NCBI RefSeq assembly: GCF_030052815.1
Contig: NC_079507.1
Coordinates: 50,293,571 to 50,357,570, forward strand
Source: Hevea brasiliensis
Taxonomy: Eukaryota; Streptophyta; Magnoliopsida; Malpighiales; Euphorbiaceae
DNA: 64,000 nucleotides
Reading direction: 5' to 3'
Under the pieces are notes generated by a model. The model was not told the DNA's origin and did no database searches. It was given only the letters and a program-made list of their open reading frames with translations. Position 1 is the stretch's first letter, and each line of letters begins with the position of its first letter. The position numbers and the translations under genes are program-made. Positions 11,570 to 23,101 of this stretch are shown in pieces.

Positions 11570-14500
11570 CTATTCATCACCCATGGCCAACTCCAGTGCG
11601 TAGTCATCCCTTTCCTGTTAGATGAAGCACTCCGAGGTAAGATAAAACAATAACCAAACATTTGCTAGTCTCCTTTTTCCTTCTAGATCTATCTCCTTCA
11701 TATATACGTATATAATGAAAGAAAAATATCCTTCTAACTTCATCTATTTATATTAAACTTAATAGCATAATTATAGAACTCAGCACTTACAATTGGTCCA
11801 CGGGCAAAATATCTTCCAAACTGAAGCCAATACACCTGTGACGCACCAGAATTTAATCATGACCCATCATTCATGCAAGCAAATGTAAATTCCAGTATCT
11901 AATAAGTTTATAGTACTGCAACTCCTTTTTTAAGGAAAAAAAAACTCTCATGTGAGGGGATCATTTAGAAACACATGAAGATACATTCAAATGCTCATAA
12001 TTTATTTTAAAATGATAAAATCACAATTCAATTTATACAAATATTGTATATCTATTTAAAATATCTAATGCACATAATAATCTCTCAGCATAAGGTTGAA
12101 ACTTTTGAATTTACCTCATCCTCATCTTGTGTTTCTACTTCAAGATCAGAAGATGGGAAACCTACGCAAAGAAGCGCATAACCCTGCATCACAAATTTTC
12201 TAAGTATGGATTCCCAGGTATTCTAAAATAAGAGGATGAAAGTATCATCATTGAATTGCACATGTAACATCAAGTTAGAACTTTCACATAGTTCCAGCTA
12301 AGGGCTTGACTGGAAAATTATTGTCAAGAGAATAAGATAACTGTTGGATTAAATTTTTTTTCAGAAAAAAAAGAGCTAGAAATTTTAAAAAAGAGTTACT
12401 TCAAAGAGCAATTTTTTTTTTTCAAAAATAATAATGTAAAGATTAGGTTAGAATCTTTTATGGCTTTAGAAAAACTAAATCTTGGCCATATCCACCCACT
12501 TTCAAAATCTTATATCTTAAGCAAAAGGAATAGATATATTTCCATAATTTTAGAGATCCTGTATTATGAAATTAAATCTACATGGTATTTAGTGTATGTG
12601 ATTGAGGAACACCAAGAATACGATGCCATCCATTTCATTTTGAATATGCTTACTTCAGGTTTAGCAGCAATGATAATGATGAAGGATATCAAGTGGCCAG
12701 TTAAACTAAAATCATATGCAAAATAAAGATAATCAGAAGCATCCTAAAAGAAAGTTGCCTTAAATTAGACACTACCTAATAAAGATATTTTTTTTTCCAA
12801 AATATGAGAACATATAGAATCAATTACCTTCTCCCTCCTTTTTTTACTGCTGAAATACAGGTGAACAGAAAGCCTAGAAAAAGAACTTTTAATTCCTGTG
12901 TTATATTGTGTGCTATCAGAAAATAGCATCATGTTCTATTGAGAGATGTCTACAGATCAACAAAATTCAAACTTGCCATTCTTTCTTTCCCAAACCATCA
13001 TATCCATCAAACAGAACCTTAGGTCATTGCCTTGATAAATAAATGAGTATTCCATTTTTAGCCACGATTCACACAATTTACACAAAGTTCAGCATCAATA
13101 ATAAAGAACTTTCAAATATCAGCCTCTTATGTATCTGACCAGTAAAATTCTAAAATAGGAGGTAAGCCTCATGCCTTTGATTTCAGTTCTGCAGATATCC
13201 CTAGTGCTTCTGGCTGTCTAATATGTCCAGATTTTACACGTACAGCACAGCTAGTGCAACAACCTGCAAGCACAGAGCTTTTCATCAAGGACAATTTTGA
13301 ACAGTAAGGACAAGAACATTTTTTTTAGAAGTTAAACAGGGATGACTTTTCTTTCTAACATTCACAAAGAATTATTTCTCAGAAAGCCTATCATTAAAAA
13401 AAAAAAGTAATCTGTTCATAAAAATATAAGAAGTGGCAATATTGATATTCAAATGAAGGAAAGTTGCACTTGCACCTCATTGCGTGCACAAAGCATGTTC
13501 CAGTTTTAATTCATGCTAACACTACATGAACCTTATTTGTTATCAATGCATTCAAAATGATGCAATATGCAGAAAGAATTAAAAAAAAATACTAATAAAA
13601 TGAGTAAAGAACAAAAAGTTAATTATTTCACCGGAGAAGATGACTGCTAGCACAGGAACATGAGATGGGAGTGTTTCCTCATCCGCCAACTCACTTGTCC
13701 TAGTAGTTCTGACTCAAAGTCTATGGCAGGGCTAGGTGGCACAATCCACACATCTGATTCTTATTCAAGCATGCATTTTTTAATCATTCTGTAGGCATCT
13801 CATCTCACCAAAAACTATTAGATTTATACTGAATACACTTATGTACCAAATGACAGAAGTCATAAAGAAACATGAGTGGGTGTGATCTCGCTGCTCTATG
13901 AGAAGGGCTTACTTTCCAAGTAGAAGACCTATAGCATGTGCCTCAGAGCCTATTGACCTCAGGAGTTTACTTCTCAAAGGTGAAGCACTCAGGTACCAAA
14001 ATTGTCCAAGGAACACAAGTCCTTAGGAATTTGGATGCCTAAAGTGCTATGCCCTTAAAATAGACTTTGGCAGAGTTCATATTTGGGAAAATAGAAGCTC
14101 CATAAGAGTCTTCACTAAGTGGCTATAATGATGGATAGCATAAGTATCTAACCAAGAACATCACTTGCCTTTTAGCTAACCTGAAAGGGAGGAAAGCTGA
14201 ATCTCAGACCTTGTCCCTTGCACCGCATTCTTATTTCATCCCTGTTAAGAACACCTCTCTCTCTATTAACAGGTAAAAGTCCATTTCAAAAGTCACATCA
14301 CGATCTGGCATTTCCTTAAAGGAGACAACTTAATCCTCCAACCCTATTTTCTCAATTCATCACTTCAATCATTGATGAGAACATGAAACTTTAATACTTA
14401 ACATGAAACTTTAATACTTGCTATATCTTTTCAAGGTAACAGTGCACATGATATGGCAAAATTATGCATAAATCTAAATTTTTTACGTTGAATTTTATCA

Positions 14501-16349
14501 CTTATGAGTGTGTTCCTTGAAAAATAAACAATAAAGGTGGTGACAATTTATACCTTCCAATCACCTAAATTAATCTTCAATGCTGAGTTAAAGCTGAGAT
14601 GGAAATATTTAGTCTACCTGTGTGCTTGAGGGTAGAAAAAAAACCTAACTCAAATAGACATGGCAAGTGAACCAACCATTAATAATGGGCTTCATAAAGG
14701 ATTTTCCCAAAAACCACTTTTTATCAACTTGTTTAATTAGTTTTTATGGGACAACTCTTGTTAATTAGTCCATTACTATAATGGATATTAACTGGAGTCA
14801 AATTTTTGGATGTGTTTCTCAGTGATGATACATACCATGTCAGTATTTGTTTTTGACACTTCAGCACATATATACAGTAGCAGATGTACTACTACAAATG
14901 GGGGGGGGGGGGGGGGGAGGGGTCAATTGATCCCTCTTTTCTTTAAAAAAATTACTCATTTATATATGTGTGTGTGTCTAAATTGACCTCATAAATTTAA
15001 TTATTGAACTCTTTTTTTTAATGACAACTGCATTTCTACAAATGGGAGGTCAATTGACACCAGAATCGATTTTTATATTCTGACTCCAAAAAAAAAAAAC
15101 AATTTCTGAATCCGCCACTGCATATATAGACTAAATCTTTTGACCAGAACTTCCTTTAAGTGTCGAAAAGTAACTCATGATGCAACTGAAAGGGTATGAA
15201 TTGTCAGAATTTTATTGTTCAAGTATCATATACTGAAAAAGTGTTAAAAAAAAAAAATGCTCATCATATTCCAAAAGTAAGTTAACGTTAATATCTCTAA
15301 TTATGCTGACAAAATTATAAGTTGGAACTAAGGGATATTCATGGCCTTCTCACCATAATATTAATCCCAAAACGTTATTATGAATCCAGAATTCATTAAA
15401 GCTTTACTGATTGAACTGAGAATACCAACACTATTCAACAGGATGCAACAACCAAAAAAATTTGTGTGACAAAGAACATGATCAAGGTCAAGCATGTAGT
15501 GACACAGAATATTATCAAGGTCATCAAACTGAGTGAATTAGAGAACAATACCATGCCTGCAAGCAAATGGAAGTGAAATGTTCTGTGATTCAGCAGTATG
15601 CAATATATATTGATCCTGCATTTGCATATACCAGAAAAATAAGTCTATAAAACTAATTATAATCATTAGCAAAAACAGAATAAATTAATATAAAACTAAC
15701 TCCACACACCCTAAACCAGAATGAAAAATTGTATCCACCCTTTAACTCAGCTTGATGCAATCTACGACCAACATCATGGTCATAAAGACGTTATCATTTT
15801 GAGGAACCCAAAATAAAAAATTCCCTATTCTTTTGAACCTGATAATATAGCATTTCAGTCCAAAATTTCAACGTTGGTTTCCTTTTTCGTTTTTGTATTA
15901 ACACAGATTTGACTCTACAGAGAGATATGTTTGGTAGAGAATATTTAAACATAATGGAATGCAGTTACACAGATTTCTCATTTATTGCTCTACCACATTT
16001 TCAATCCATGATACTCAATTGCTATTCTTTATGATCTAAACTAGAGTTATCCTACATTTTCCCGAGAAACAAACAGATATAACAAAAACAGAATTACCTC
16101 AGGAACGAGAAATTCGTGAACGAGTCCTCGTTGCCTGTCACGAACAGTGACTTTATGGATGGGAATTGATGGAGAATGATAACCGTCTCGGCCGGTAACT
16201 CCCACCGGTGTTTGGAGCTCCGATGTCGTTTTGAGGCGGCATTTTGCGGAAGTAGAATTATAACTAGTACGATTAGTAGATAAAAATTGCCGGAGACTCG
16301 CCGATTTGGAGTGGAGAGTGGAGCAGAAGGAGCAAGAAATAAGGTCCAT
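11570..16349 (-). CDS. FDC2: Ferredoxin C2, chloroplast [2Fe-2S] ferredoxin, complete, six exons
   Basis: A plastid electron carrier of the plant-type ferredoxin family with the FdC C-terminal extension. Minus-strand exons: 16349-16098, 15615-15552, 13263-13175, 12183-12115, 11835-11791, 11614-11570; total 564 bases, 187 residues. Exon 1 encodes a Ser/Thr-rich, arginine-bearing N terminus starting MDLISC, consistent with a transit peptide, and ends LVHEFLVPE. The cluster ligands are visible in FACRHGCCTSC (exons 2-3) and LLCVG (exon 4). The C terminus ends ALELAMGDE, as I remember for FdC2. An upstream in-frame ATG at 16430 would add 27 residues; I prefer 16349 because a transit peptide starts there. 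All introns are GT-AG except intron 3, whose donor is GC. Intron 2 contains a MITE (14875-15120). The frame is intact, so the gene looks functional if the GC donor is used. Confidence 0.92.
13173..13174 (-). other. GC splice donor of FdC2 intron 3
   Basis: Exon 3 must end at ...GAAATCAAAG (13175) because exon 4 starts in phase 0 with GGTTATGCG after a clean ATGCAG acceptor. The next bases on the minus strand are GCATGA rather than GT, and no alternative GT keeps the conserved SKGYALL junction. It fits a GC-AG intron, although GCATGA is a weaker match than the usual GCAAGT. Confidence 0.75.
14875..15120. mobile_element. 246-bp hAT-type MITE in FdC2 intron 2
   Basis: The termini are CAGTAGCAGAT and, on the right, ATCCGCCACTG (complement CAGTGGCGGAT). 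The flanking 8-base direct repeat CATATATA at 14867-14874 and 15121-15128 is perfect. An 8-bp duplication with CAG...CTG ends points to hAT. The interior is non-coding, with a run of about 19 G near 14901 and a TG microsatellite. Confidence 0.85.
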
Positions 16350-16877
16350 GGTTGGATGTTTAATTTCTTTCTCTTCGTTCAATTCGTTTGCTTTACGTTC
16401 AATGGATAAGGAAGGAGAGTGAGCGAACATACCCTCAAATTTATAATTAATATTTTTCTAAAGCCAAATCCTCAATTTGGCGGCTAATTTGGGTGTAAGT
16501 TTTTTTTTTTAATATAAATAAATACTTGAATTTTAATTTATAATCTTTAATTTTTAATTTAAATAATAAGAGCTATTTATAATTTAGTAATAATTTGAAA
16601 AAATTAAAAGATTTGAAAAACAATTAAAAAAATCTAAAAATCAATACTTTGGTAATTATTTTATTAAAATTTATTAATAATATTTTTATATAGATTTAAT
16701 TATTTTTAGTAAGAATTAAAATAAAAATTATGAATATTTAAAATTGTTTTCATGTTTAAGAATATCTTCAAAAATATTTTCTTTAATCTCTTTTATAAAA
16801 ATAATGAAAAAAAGTAAATATGAAAAATTAATAAATAGAATAATTAACGGTAAAAGTGTGAAAATTTTTTATAAAGT
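16350..16877. other. AT-rich upstream region of FdC2
   Basis: It holds the FdC2 5' UTR and promoter on the minus strand. It is almost pure A/T from 16500 on, with no gene and no promoter motif I can defend. Confidence 0.4.
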
Positions 16878-17498
16878 GACTTAATCATTGTTTTGAAAAT
16901 GGATCAGATTGACCGATTAAACTGATTTAATCGGAAATCAAAATCTAATTCAATTCAATTTATTTACAAATCATGCTTTTAATCAAATCAATATAAATCG
17001 AAGCGACTTGGTCGGGTAACGGATGAACCGAACGAGTTTGGTCTGATTTTTCAGCACTTCAATTAAAAAAAGTATAAACTATGGGCGCTGAATTGTTTTC
17101 CGTGACCAAAGACTATCCTTCTATGCCGCCAATGTGCATTATTTAGCTTATATTTATATAAAATAATCAACTTAATTACTATATAATTATTTCTTTCATT
17201 AATTTAATTTATATTTAATTAATTTAAAATAATTAATGACTACTACAAGCTTAATTAAAATCAAAATTATTTTTAAAAAGTATTCACATATTAAGATTTA
17301 GCTAAATTTTATTTTAATAAATATTTATAAAATATATAAGACTATTAATTATAATAAAATATTATTATTATTATAATTATTATTATTATAATTACTATTA
17401 TTATTATTATAATATTTATTTAATAGTACACCATTTAAATTTTGATTCAATATCAGTTGAACCTTAAACCTTTCACCCTTTGCCTTCAATGATTCAAT

Positions 17499-20400
17499 TA
17501 GGCTTGAGCAGTTTTCAGTGTGAATCGAAAAACTGAACTAAGTTATCTCGGTTCAATTGATTCAGTTTTTTAGTTATATCAGTGCGGTTCAGTTTGAAAC
17601 TTTTAGTATGTTCGGTTTTTAGTTCAGTTCAATTTTTTATCGGTTAAAATCGATAAAACCTATTAAACCGAATAGTAAAATGGCTTAAGTAATTTTTCAG
17701 GCCAAGATGCATAAGTCTCAAAGTCCTTATCCATTATCCAGTCCAATTATCTGTTTAAGCCCAGCCTAGAGAATAAAAATTAACCTTCCGTCTTCAATAG
17801 AGAACCCTAATTTGTTAAATCCCTAAAACATTCACTCTCCAATTGTTCTTGTGCTGTTGACTGTGAGTCTACGACTGCCATTGTGCCTCGCCTCCCTTCT
17901 TAGTTCTCTCCTCTCTTTTCTTTTCTTATTCCTCCCTAGTCTTTGCCTTGTGTTGCCGTCCTTATCAGTTGCCTTCGTCATGAGTTGCTGTTGTCCCTTA
18001 GAAGTCCATTCGATGCTAGCGCCACCCTGGTAAGCCTCCCTTTCTTCTCTAGTCTCCTCTATCTTGAGTGTCTTCTCTCTTGTTTGAACTTTAAATGTTG
18101 AGATTTGCAGTTGCTGAAGTGGGTATTGTTTTGAAAAGTTTATGGAGTGTGGATTAAAGATTTTTGGCCTCACCGAATCACCTTCACTTGCCTTCCAAAA
18201 TTACCTATCTTGCCACCATTTAGTAAGTAGCCATGGCCTGTTGGATTTCTTGATATTTTAGTTTTAACTTTTGCCTTTTTGATGAATTTAAATGACTACG
18301 AAAGTGTTGCATGTGTGCTGGATTTTTGAGTTTGTGTGAAATGCTTTATGCGTTTAAATATATGTAAAACTTATAATACTATAAGTTTAATTGGTTAACT
18401 ATTTATTTCTTAGTAACTATTTCTTTCTCCAAAATCATATGAAATTGGATATTCACATTCTCTTAAAATTCTATTTGTCTTTTTTTTTTATTCAATTTTT
18501 CTAGTTATAATATTGTCTTGTCTTATCTTAACATTCTGGTTGATTTTGAATTTTTGGCTTATGTAGTGCATAAATTTTGAATTTCAATGGAATCGTTTGT
18601 ATACTAATACTATAAATGTCGGTGTTTTCTATTGTGTGTCATCTTGCCTAGATGTTGCTACAGTATATAAGATTAGGAAAATTGAAATTTATAAGGTGTT
18701 TCCATCTATCTAAAGGGTTTAATATGATATTGTATGCTAATTACCAAATTATTTATCATACAACATATGAAATAGATGGTAATTTTACTATCTAGTTTAT
18801 TAAATTCATGGTATGCATCAGTTGAAAGAGCAATGGTGTTTTAGAAATAAGCATTAGTTATAGTTATCTTGTCAAAAAGTTAGCAACATTATATATACTA
18901 AAGCTGAATTCTTTGTCATTGTTCATGGGAACAGTGCCAATGCCAATGTTAAACTTATTCAATATTTACATAAAAAAGACAATATTAATCATCATAAAAT
19001 TCACACATATATAATGCATTATGCAATCATTTTTACTTATATATAACAAAACTCAATTTGAGTTACTATTCTAATAATAATATTTTAAAAATTTGTTAGG
19101 TGTTTTATTTTACATATGAATTTACCATCCAGTGACTAGATTTTAATTTAATTCCTTCTTTACTTTGTTAACAGCTCCAAATGGATTCTTTTAGTGGGCA
19201 AGAAGATCCAAAAACTAAAAGTACTACTGATTCTAATCAAAGTGAAGCTGAGGCTGCAGATACATCTAATTCAAAATCAAAATAAAAAAGAAGTTGTGAA
19301 GCGAAAGCCAATTAGACCAAGGTCTCTAGTTTAGGATCACTTCACCAAGTTCACAAATACTAAGGGCGAAATTAAAGGCAAGTGTAATTATTGTAGCAAA
19401 GAATTTTGTTGTGATCCAAAGAAAAATGGAACAACTGCACTTAGGAATCACATGAATGCATGCAAAAAGCATCCACATGCCATTGAGACTAAGCAAACAC
19501 AATTAGCTTTGCAACCAAATTCATTTGATGAAGTTTTAGGGGATGTAAGCACACTTTCTACTTAGAAATATGATGAAGATGCAATTAGGGAAGCTCTTGT
19601 TCAAATGATTATAATTGATGAATTTTCTTTTAGATTTGTTGATGATGAGGGATTTAGAAGATTCATGAGACCATATGTCCTAGGTTTAGGATTCCCTCTT
19701 GTTGGACTATTTCATGGGATTGTTATCAAATGTTTATTGAGGAGAGGACAAGATTGAAGTCTTTTTCAAGAGAAATTGTCAAAGAGTGAGTCTTACTATA
19801 GATACATGGACATCATTATAGAGAATAAATTATATGTGTGTCACTGCTCACTTTATTGACAAGGATTGGAAGTTGCATAAGAGAATTATTAATTTTTGTC
19901 CTATTTTTAGTCATAAAGGTGATGCCATTGTTAGGTCAATTCAAACTTGCTTGCTAGAATGGGATTTAGATAAGATATTCACTATTACATAGACAATGCA
20001 AGTTCAAATGATGAAGCAATCTCTTATTTGAAAAAGAAGCTTGCCAATTGGGGTGTTAGTGTTGCTAATTCTACTTACCTTCATATGAGGTGTATGGCAC
20101 ATATCATTAATTTGGTTGTCATGGATGGATTAAAAGTTGTTTGTGAGTCAGTGATGAAGGTTAGGGATGCAGTAAGATACATTAGGAGTTCTCCAGCTAG
20201 GTTGAAAAAGTTTAAGCAGTGTGTTGAATATGAAAAAATTGAAGGCAAGGCTTTTTTGTATTTAGATGTGCCTACTAGGTGGAATTCAACTTACTTAATG
20301 TTGAATACAACACAAAAATATGGAAGGGCATTTGAGAGGTATGAGTCACAAGAACCTATGTTCAAGCTTAACATTAGAGAGAATGGGATGCCTAATTTTT

Positions 20401-22158
20401 ATGATTGGTCTCAAGTTAAGGAAATAACTGATATGTTGTCTCATTTTTATGAGTTAACTTTACGTATTTCGAGTTCTCGTTATGTCACATCCAACATGTT
20501 CTTTAGTGAGATGAGTGACCTAACTTTTATATTAAACTAATGGATGGGTAGTAATGATATTGAGATGAAATCTATGGGGGAAAGAATGAGGGTCAAATTT
20601 GACAAGTACTGGAGAGGTGTAGATAAAATGAATAAACTTATTTATTTTGCCATTATTCTTGACCCTCATGATAAACTTGAGTATATGGAGTATTTATTTT
20701 GCCAAATGTACGGTAAGGAAAATGGTGTAGAGTTGTTCCAGAAGGTGAAAACATTAATGAATGAATTGTTTAATGAGTACAAGAGAATGTACCAATCTGA
20801 TGTCAAACACTCAAGTGATAATAGTTCATAGATCTCAATTGGTGGTACAGGCTCTTCTGTAAGTCTTAAGCTAATTTTTATTTTGAAATATCACTATAAG
20901 AAGCAAAAGTTGGAGGTTCTTGGTGGTGCAGATTCAAAAACAGAGTTAGAAGTGTATCTAAGTGAGGCTATCCAAGAGGACAAAGAAGATTTTGATATCC
21001 TTAAATGGTGGAAGATTAATTCTGAGAGATTTCCTATCCTAGGAAAAATGGCAAGAGACATATTGGATGTTTTAGTTTCAACAGTTGCTTCAGAGCGTGC
21101 TCTCAGTACTGGTGGGAGAGTGCTTGATGCCTTTAGGAGTTCTTTGATTCCGAAAATTGTGGAGGGCTTGATATGTGCATAAGATTAGCTTCGTTCATTA
21201 AATAGACCAATAAGTTTTGAGGAAGATTTAGAAGAACTTGAAAAGCTTGAAAAGGGTATGAAATTAATTTATTAAATATTTCAATTTTATTGTTTCATAT
21301 TTTCTTTTGGATATAGAGTTTCCTTGTTGGCTAAAACACTTCAATTTTCAGTGTTGCTACTTATTGGAATTACACATGGTTTAGGAGGATCAAGTTCTAC
21401 CCCTACTCCTAACTATTAAATGTAAGTTTAATTGTTGAATATTTAGTATTACTTTATGCTAGTTTTAGTTTGTGCTTTTTAAATTTTTTCTTAGATGATG
21501 ACTAGGTCATTTTTATCTACTTTGTGCAGGTTTCAAATAGGCATGGAATTGTTAGACTGCTCTTGACCTCTTATGATTTTGTGTTTTGCATGGATTTTAA
21601 TCCATTATAAACTTTTATTTTGCATTGCATTTTAATCTATTATGGCCTGCTCTTGACCTCTATGTAATGTGTGGTGTTTTAATGTGTGAATCTTAAATAT
21701 AGAAATGTCAAATGTGTTATGTGTGTGGACTTTTATCACTTTATAAAGTGATGTTTGCTGTTTTTATGGACTTTTATGTATTTTGGATTATAATTTCATG
21801 GTACATTTTATTTAGAATGGATTGACAATTTTACGGACTTATGGATTTATATGTTATGTACTTTTGAATGGATTTTTATATATTATTGATATTTATAAAT
21901 AGGTTTTTTGTGTAAATAGGTTTAGGATTGCTATTAATAAATTATTGTTTATTAAATGTAAATAGGTTCTTTTGTAAAATTCTAATATTTTCAATTTAAT
22001 GCAATGAAATCGAACCGAACCGATATTTTTCAGTTTGGTTCTATTCGGTTATCCTTAGGTGATTGGTTCGGTTCGGTTTACTTTTTTAAGTGATTCGGTT
22101 TTTCAGTTTTTAGTGTTCGGTTTAGTTCGAAACCAAACTGACCTAATGCTCTCCCCTA
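17499..22158 (+). mobile_element. hAT transposon, 4.66 kb, with target duplication
   Basis: Terminal inverted repeats TAGGCTTGAGCA (left) and TAGGGGAGAGCA (complement of right) agree at 9 of 12 bases. The perfect 8-base target duplication GATTCAAT lies at 17491-17498 and 22159-22166. Both subterminal regions are rich in GGTTCGGTT/AACCGAAC motifs, as in plant hAT elements where transposase binds subterminal repeats. A leader with C/T-rich sequence and a possible donor CTG|GTAAGC near 18030 precedes an acceptor at 19174, suggesting a 5' UTR intron. The transposase gene inside is broken. Confidence 0.9.
19191..21260 (+). pseudogene. hAT transposase (BED finger, RICESLEEPER-like), disabled
   Basis: The start MDSFSGQEDPKTK at 19191 is followed by a stop and frameshift near 19283, and a further TAG at about 19332. 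A BED-type zinc finger is readable (CNYCSKEF, then LRNHMNACKKH). The core is spread over several frames: TIDTW near 19797, the block CMAHIINLVV near 20094, and VPTRWNSTYLML near 20270. The C-terminal dimerisation domain is clear at 20940-21180 (LKWWKINSERFP, VASERALSTGGR). Stops at 19565, 20538, 20829 and 21181 and frameshifts exclude activity. It is the former autonomous core of the surrounding hAT element. Confidence 0.9.
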
Positions 22159-22191
22159 GATTCAATGACCTGTCCGAGTTTGAAAACATTG

Positions 22192-22560
22192 AATTTAATA
22201 TAAATGATTATAAATAAAGTGTCTAATTTTCTAAAAATAATTTTAAAATTTTCAATAATAAAAAAGGACATTGTAATTAAATTTGAAAATGAAAAGAAAA
22301 GTTAACTTGTGAAAAAAATTGAAATATTAATATTGTAAAAAAATTAGCAGAAAATAAATATGTAAGCTCAAAATTAAGGAAGAAGAATAATTTTTTAACC
22401 AAGACTGTTGAACAATAAAAATTAATTATAAAAACTTTTTCTCATTTAAGTTGAGTTTTAAAAATAACTAAAAATTAATTACAAAATATAATATTTTCAT
22501 ATATTATAAAAATTAATTTTAGAAATAATTAAAACAGTAAATTTAGAATTGGAAATAAGA
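22192..22560. other. AT-rich spacer upstream of the LEA gene
   Basis: Very A/T-rich sequence between the decayed element and the LEA promoter. No gene or repeat boundary is seen. Confidence 0.4.
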
Positions 22561-22598
22561 AATGGTTACTTGTCAGCATAAAACAGGTATAGCAGCTG

Positions 22599-22614
22599 CA
22601 TGCATGGCACGTGG
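22599..22614 (+). promoter_or_regulatory. RY (Sph) element next to a G-box/ABRE
   Basis: CATGCATG (22599-22606) is the RY motif bound by B3 factors of the ABI3/FUS3/LEC2 group. CACGTGG (22608-22614) is an ABRE/G-box bound by ABI5-type bZIPs. They are one base apart and about 130 bases upstream of the LEA start codon, an arrangement typical of seed-maturation promoters. Confidence 0.75.
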
Positions 22615-22665
22615 AAATCAACCGCGGCTGCTTCTGCAACTTCTTTTTGGTTGCATTTATCGGTG

Positions 22666-22673
22666 TATATATA
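22666..22673 (+). promoter_or_regulatory. TATA box of the LEA gene
   Basis: TATATATA followed by CACACAC lies 74 bases upstream of the ATG at 22747, leaving room for a short 5' UTR. Confidence 0.6.
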
Positions 22674-22746
22674 CACACACGCAGCCACCTTCTCCTGGCA
22701 ATTACAAAGCAAATCATATTGCATCCAAAGATATTGTCACTGAAGC

Positions 22747-23101
22747 ATGCAAACAGCAAATGCAAAAATCAGCAATATGGCCAGTGCTGCTAGAGAGCAC
22801 ATGACCATCTGCAAAGCTAAAGTTGAAGAAAAAGGCAACTCATATTTTAATTCCTTCTCTTTATCTTCATTCTTTTTTATTTTCTTTACTGGTGTCAAGA
22901 ATGAATTGAATGAAATTGCTGCAAAACTTGAAGGTAGAGAAAGCAGCCGCGAGGACACAGGAAGAGAAAGAGATGGCCAAGGAGCGCAGAAAGGCTAAAG
23001 AAGCTCAAGCCAAGATGGAGTTGCATCAGGCTAAAGCCAGACACGCTGCTGAGAAATCAAGTGCCAAGCGAACACATCATCACTGTTTCCTGAGCGAGTG
23101 A
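22747..23101 (+). CDS. Late embryogenesis abundant protein, LEA_1 (D-113) family, two exons
   Basis: A small hydrophilic, helix-forming protective protein of the seed-desiccation group. Exon 1 (22747-22834) encodes MQTANAKISNMASAAREHM and ends KAKVEEK plus one base. Exon 2 carries the signature ARTQEEKEMAKERRKAKEA, then AKMELHQAKARHAAEK, a short His run, and a stop at 23099-23101. The intron has a GC donor (AAAAG|GCAACT). Exon 2 could start after GAAG (22934) or after GGTAG (22938); only 22938 keeps the frame, giving 83 residues. The family normally retains one more residue at this join, so a one-base change in the A run at 22829-22833 (real or assembly) is an alternative. The C-terminal tail is short for the family. 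The gene is divergent from FdC2; I recall an FdC2-LEA pair adjacent in Arabidopsis (At1g32550/At1g32560), which should be checked. Confidence 0.8.

Larger units (their letters stand above)
16886..22191. mobile_element. Older short DNA element split by the hAT insertion
   Basis: Outside the hAT, the left edge CATTGTTTTGAAAATGG (16886) and the complement of the right edge CAATGTTTTCAAACTCGG (22191) are imperfect inverted repeats. The flanks GACTTAAT and AATTTAAT match at 6 of 8 positions. Removing the hAT and one target copy leaves an element of about 640 bases. Similar GTTTTGAAAAC-ended repeats are common plant MITEs. The boundaries are tentative. Confidence 0.5.

Noticed and set aside
12460..12726. 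88-codon plus-strand open frame
   Set aside because: It is antisense within FdC2 intron 4/3 territory and shows no protein similarity I recognise.
17832..18173. 113-codon minus-strand open frame
   Set aside because: Antisense to the C/T-rich leader of the hAT element; low-complexity Arg/Glu content.
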